NCBI RefSeq assembly: GCF_046600715.1
Contig: NZ_JBJMAV010000002.1
Span: 310,001-374,000, forward strand
Length of the DNA stretch: 64,000 nucleotides
Direction of reading: 5' to 3'
From: Lysobacter_C viscosus
Lineage (GTDB): Bacteria > Pseudomonadota > Gammaproteobacteria > Xanthomonadales > Xanthomonadaceae
Part shown: positions 61,801 through 64,000 of the stretch, piece by piece
Layout: the number at the start of each line of letters is the position of its first letter
How positions within the stretch are numbered: the stretch's first letter is position 1
Position numbers and translations under genes: made by a program
The notes under the pieces: generated by a model
Told to the model about the DNA's origin: nothing
Seen by the model: only the letters and a program-made list of their open reading frames with translations
Database searches by the model: none

Positions 61801-63624
61801 CACCCAGAGCGCGGCATCGTCGTGGAAGTGGGTCGTCGTTCCCTTGTCAAAGCCCAGCGAACTCGATTTGTAGGCGTAATGCGGCCGCGCGAACTCGTCG
61901 AATTCACTGAGGGTCGTCGTGTAGGCCTGGCCTTCCTGCTCCACCCGCCGGCCCTTCTGCGGCCTCAGGTACTCGGAGGTGAAGCCGTCACCCCGGAGCT
62001 GGGGACTGGTGCCGATCGGTGTCTTGTAGGCCTGGCCCGACTGGGCGAGCTCATAGGAAAGGACCTCGCTGCGGAGGATTGAATCCGGGCCGGTTCCGCG
62101 TTCAACCTTGAGCAGCTTCCCCTCGTTGTAGCGATAGCTGTTTCCGAACACGTGTCGTACCCATTCGCCCTCTGGCCCCTCGACGGTTGTGGTCGCCGAT
62201 CCTGCGCAGTCATCGGTGCTGCAGGTAGGTCCTGTGCCCGACGCGAAGGAGATGTCCGAGGCGTAGGTGTACTGCCAGGTCATCGGCACCAGGTCGGGGC
62301 CGGTAACGTACTTGTTGCTCAGGCTGAAGGCGTCGTAGTTCAGGGGGTAGTAGGCGATGTCGTCGTTCGGATCGTTGGGCCAGGTGAAGCCGCTGCAGAC
62401 GCGGGGCACGTTGCTGCGGCCATGGCGTTTCGGAGTGACCGTAAAACTGCCAACCGCTCCCGCGGGGTGTGTGATTCGCCCCGTAGCGCTGGCGCTTATG
62501 ACAAAGCCGGGGGAAGCGCAGCTGCGCACCACGTCCGTTGAATGCTGGGCCTTTTCGTACTCGATTTCCGCACTCGTCAGGTCCGCGAAGTCGATACTCC
62601 AGCCACTGCCATCAGGCAACACGACGCCCGACAATGTCGGTCGCTTAACATCGCTGTAGTTGTATTGATATGTCCAGGTCCGGGCCCCATCGGTGACCGT
62701 GGAGACGTGTCCGCGGGCGTTATACGAAAGGGAGACTGCACGCCCGTCGCTCGCCCGGATCCCCGCAAGTTGGCCGGGCTCGTTCCACGCGTTGATGTAG
62801 TCGTACTCCACCCAGTTGCCGAACCGGTCCTCCACGCGCGTGGCATACAGGACGATCGTGCTTCGCGGAAAATGGAGGTCATAACCCATACCCCACGCCT
62901 CGCCCCTCCCGATCAAGTCAGCTTCTTGGAATTTGGCCATCCAATCGAACCAGTAGCGGGTTCCGTCGGCCGTCATTGCCATGAACCCCTCGCCCGAGCC
63001 CTCCCTGATGCGATCAAGGCAGGAGAAGTAGGTAAATTCGGACGTCATCCAATGCCAGGGACCCACCGCGCCGGGCATCGGCGCCCCTTGATCCGCCAGC
63101 AGCATCTCCCCACCGCCGGGCATCTGCGCCTGGTTGCCTTGCCAGTAGTCCTGACCGCTGAAATGACTGTTGCCGCCGTAGACCGTCGGAGGTTGCGCTT
63201 CGGCAAGACTGCTGACGGAGCACCGCTTGTCCGGCCAGTACGGCGCAAACACCCCGCTGAGTCGCGGCGTGTCGAGTGTCCAGTCCGCAAAGGCCTGATC
63301 CTCGATCTTGCCCTTGCGGTTGCCTATCGAATAGCTCCGCCGCACCGCCATCGGCAGGTTGCCGTTGCCGGACACCTCCACGTCGGTTGCGGAGAACGAC
63401 AACGCGCCGTTGTAGAGACTCACCGAGTCGCCGAAAAGCGTGGGGCCATGGGTGCTCACAACCCCCGCGGTCTTGATCAGCTTGTCGTACTCCTCCCAGG
63501 GCAGCTTGCCTTCCTGGGAGAAGGCCGCGACCGGCAGCAGAGCAAGCGCCAGCACGACCGCGCGCGAACGACAGCACAGCGCAACGATCTCCGACCGGAT
63601 GGTCGGGGCGGTCTGCTCTTTCAT
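58813..63624 (-). CDS. Secreted RHS/YD-repeat protein with HExxH-containing C-terminal tip
   Basis: The 1603-residue protein has a Sec signal (residues 1 to about 36, VVLALALLPVAAFSQ), a N-terminal region with SYSIGNRKG, and YD/RHS repeats through most of the length (such as YDTMGRMSRTDFPAG, YDAAGNLTRSAGGF, YDYDFNGNVAAI). The conserved RHS core end reads YYDPSVGRFLSVDPVTANST then FNRYWYANNNPYAFTDPDG. The last 169 residues differ in composition and contain VIGHEHGHVLDMG (HExxH at about 1561-1565), a zinc metalloprotease-type motif. AAGGGGA precedes the start at 63624; a longer frame is rejected for lack of signal sequence. This pattern fits a polymorphic toxin with an exchangeable tip. Toxicity is inferred. 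Confidence 0.85.
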   Translation of the reverse strand: MKEQTAPTIRSEIVALCCRSRAVVLALALLPVAAFSQEGKLPWEEYDKLIKTAGVVSTHGPTLFGDSVSLYNGALSFSATDVEVSGNGNLPMAVRRSYSIGNRKGKIEDQAFADWTLDTPRLSGVFAPYWPDKRCSVSSLAEAQPPTVYGGNSHFSGQDYWQGNQAQMPGGGEMLLADQGAPMPGAVGPWHWMTSEFTYFSCLDRIREGSGEGFMAMTADGTRYWFDWMAKFQEADLIGRGEAWGMGYDLHFPRSTIVLYATRVEDRFGNWVEYDYINAWNEPGQLAGIRASDGRAVSLSYNARGHVSTVTDGARTWTYQYNYSDVKRPTLSGVVLPDGSGWSIDFADLTSAEIEYEKAQHSTDVVRSCASPGFVISASATGRITHPAGAVGSFTVTPKRHGRSNVPRVCSGFTWPNDPNDDIAYYPLNYDAFSLSNKYVTGPDLVPMTWQYTYASDISFASGTGPTCSTDDCAGSATTTVEGPEGEWVRHVFGNSYRYNEGKLLKVERGTGPDSILRSEVLSYELAQSGQAYKTPIGTSPQLRGDGFTSEYLRPQKGRRVEQEGQAYTTTLSEFDEFARPHYAYKSSSLGFDKGTTTHFHDDAALWVLGQVKSVTDKETGLQVSRTDYGYKALPVKTYSFGRPLDTLAYHTTAGSDGLLKSVADGNGNVTLLSSWYRGVPRSIRYADGATQSAAVNPDGTIASVTDENGFSTSYQYDTMGRMSRTDFPAGDTNAWAPITQGFAQIPSSEYGIPAGHWRQVVFQGDRQLYRYFDALWRPVLEQEFDVADKLGTRRVTARRYDHAGRETFVSYPGGVPANPSTFTDGTYSTYDVLGRKRSVGQTSAYGMLTTTLTYAANGGYLIATNPRNYVTRTWYQAFDEPTYDAPVKITRQGDVETHIDRDDFGKPRSLTQRNASGSEALTRQYAYLPNQLLCKTIAPEAGSTVYGYDAAGNLTRSAGGFNYPNPDICESTTPFSTDRRIDRLYDARNRLVAVRHSDGRGDLEYTYTPDGLVASVEVDNDGVNTVKTSYSYNRRRLPTEELTRFGTMDWYIRHYYDANGNLASQGFPGGVGFPYAPNALGQPTRAGGYAYGASYYPNGALRQFTYGNGIVHTLTQNARGLPERSRDAYGTTAVHDDSYDYDFNGNVAAISDGLPGAPGNRTMAYDQLDRLTGVTAPMFGGDGQAAFTYDALDNLLTARVGSQSNVRYVYDANNRLTNVLNSAGATITGLAYDPQGNVSDKNGQIFDFDFGNRLRSVTNGAQVSAYVYDGLGRRVRDFTAGSKHSLYSKAGQLVFDSDVRKKKQHWYVYLGGSMVATRERDATTGLDSITYQHTDALGSPVAVTDSARNVVERNRYAPYGALIGKPNPDGPGYTGHVMDAATGLTYMQQRYYDPSVGRFLSVDPVTANSTDGSNFNRYWYANNNPYAFTDPDGRQSVKVTTAIPEKELSRVDRAAISAGNRGQLLYEKAVEKSGNQAAMDSYKSTKVEYRRELSPAAQSIQDVKGQGSEGIRAYREPGEAAISVLPSFAELADSSMTFPDYHGMALGQGGDATLFLVIGHEHGHVLDMGNTQPHDREAAASDHSNQMKDHAPREIKRELRSR

Positions 63625-63745
63625 CGATTTTCCCCTTGCACCGACTTGCCACCCGTTGCAGGTGGCTCCATGGCGGGCCGACGAGTTCCACGGCTCGACG
63701 GTCCTTGTCGGCGCGCAATCTACAACGCCTGCCTGCCCCCCGCAA

Positions 63746-63773
63746 TAAAAAAAGCCGCACCCGAAGGTGCGGC
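63746..63773 (-). terminator. Intrinsic terminator of the TonB-like gene
   Basis: On the minus strand GCCGCACC-TTCG-GGTGCGGC is followed by TTTTTTT. It lies between the TonB-domain gene stop and the RHS gene, so the RHS gene should have its own promoter in the roughly 120 bases 63625-63745. Confidence 0.9.
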
Positions 63774-63802
63774 TCACTGAGGCTCCCGGGGAGAGGAGTG
63801 GG

Positions 63803-64000
63803 TCAGAGGTTGAAGTCCAGGCGCACCTTGCCGCGGCCGCCGCCGGGGGCGAACTGCCATTGCTTGACCGCGCGGACGGCGGCCTGCTCGAAGGTGCGCG
63901 AGGGCTTTGCGTTGAGGACGGAGACGCTTTCGACCTTGCCGTCGGCGGTTACCGAGAACTCCACCTCGACGAAACCGGTCTTGCCTGCACGCGCCGCCTC
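63803..64000 (-). CDS. TonB C-terminal domain protein, partial
   Basis: The 3' end of a gene encodes 65 residues and enters from the right edge of the window. It reads AARAGKTGFVEVEFSVTADG, then KVESVSVLNAKPSRTFEQAA and ends RGKVRLDFNL, the TonB_C fold that transmits proton-motive energy to outer-membrane receptors. The N-terminus, including any membrane anchor, lies outside the window. A terminator follows. Confidence 0.85.
   Translation of the reverse strand, partial: EAARAGKTGFVEVEFSVTADGKVESVSVLNAKPSRTFEQAAVRAVKQWQFAPGGGRGKVRLDFNL

Overview
The window is high-GC DNA that looks like a gammaproteobacterium of the Xanthomonadaceae/Lysobacteraceae (Lysobacter-, Luteimonas- or Xanthomonas-like). 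The assignment is an inference from four things: the gene order, the polar-flagellum set flhF-flhG-fliA, rpoN next to fleQ with motCD-type stators, and the many REP-type palindromes (GTAGGAGCGACGT.AGTCGCGA) between genes. No rRNA, tRNA or CRISPR array was seen.

About 53 kb is one near-complete polar flagellum and chemotaxis region. On the minus strand at the left are flgM and flgA. On the plus strand follow cheV; flgBCDE; flgFGHIJKL; fliC; fliD-fliS-fliT-like-PilZ; a NarL-type regulator; rpoN, a lone receiver and fleQ; fliEFGHIJK; fliLMNOPQR; flhB-flhA; flhF-flhG-fliA; cheYZA; motCD-parA-cheW; and STAS-cheY-cheA-cheW. Promoter-like sequences read directly from the DNA fit the standard hierarchy. 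Sigma-54 sites (GG/GC, -24/-12) precede flgA, flgB, flgF, fliD (weak), fliE, fliL, flhB and flhF. Sigma-28 sites (TAAA or TCAA, N15, GCCGATAA-like) precede flgM, cheV, fliC, cheY, motC and the STAS gene. RpoN with FleQ would drive the middle genes and FliA, restrained by FlgM, the late ones.

From about 53.5 kb the character changes. A lower-GC OLD-family ATPase/TOPRIM nuclease gene (minus strand) follows the cheW terminator, then a membrane diguanylate cyclase and a voltage-sensor-type ion channel. A 1603-residue secreted RHS/YD-repeat protein ends in a lower-GC tip carrying an HEHGH (HExxH) metalloprotease-like motif. A small exported protein overlaps its stop codon and is a candidate immunity protein. 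The window ends inside a TonB-C-terminal-domain gene.

The intergenic DNA is unusually structured. Two copies of a roughly 450-bp multi-hairpin element lie in opposite orientation at 1.3 and 18.5 kb. There is a four-unit 119-bp REP tandem array upstream of fliL, and a 246-bp tandem duplication that copied the 3' end of fliR. Downstream of fliC sits a 57-codon mini-flagellin made of fused flagellin ends. All functional calls come from reading the sequence and family knowledge; no database search was run.
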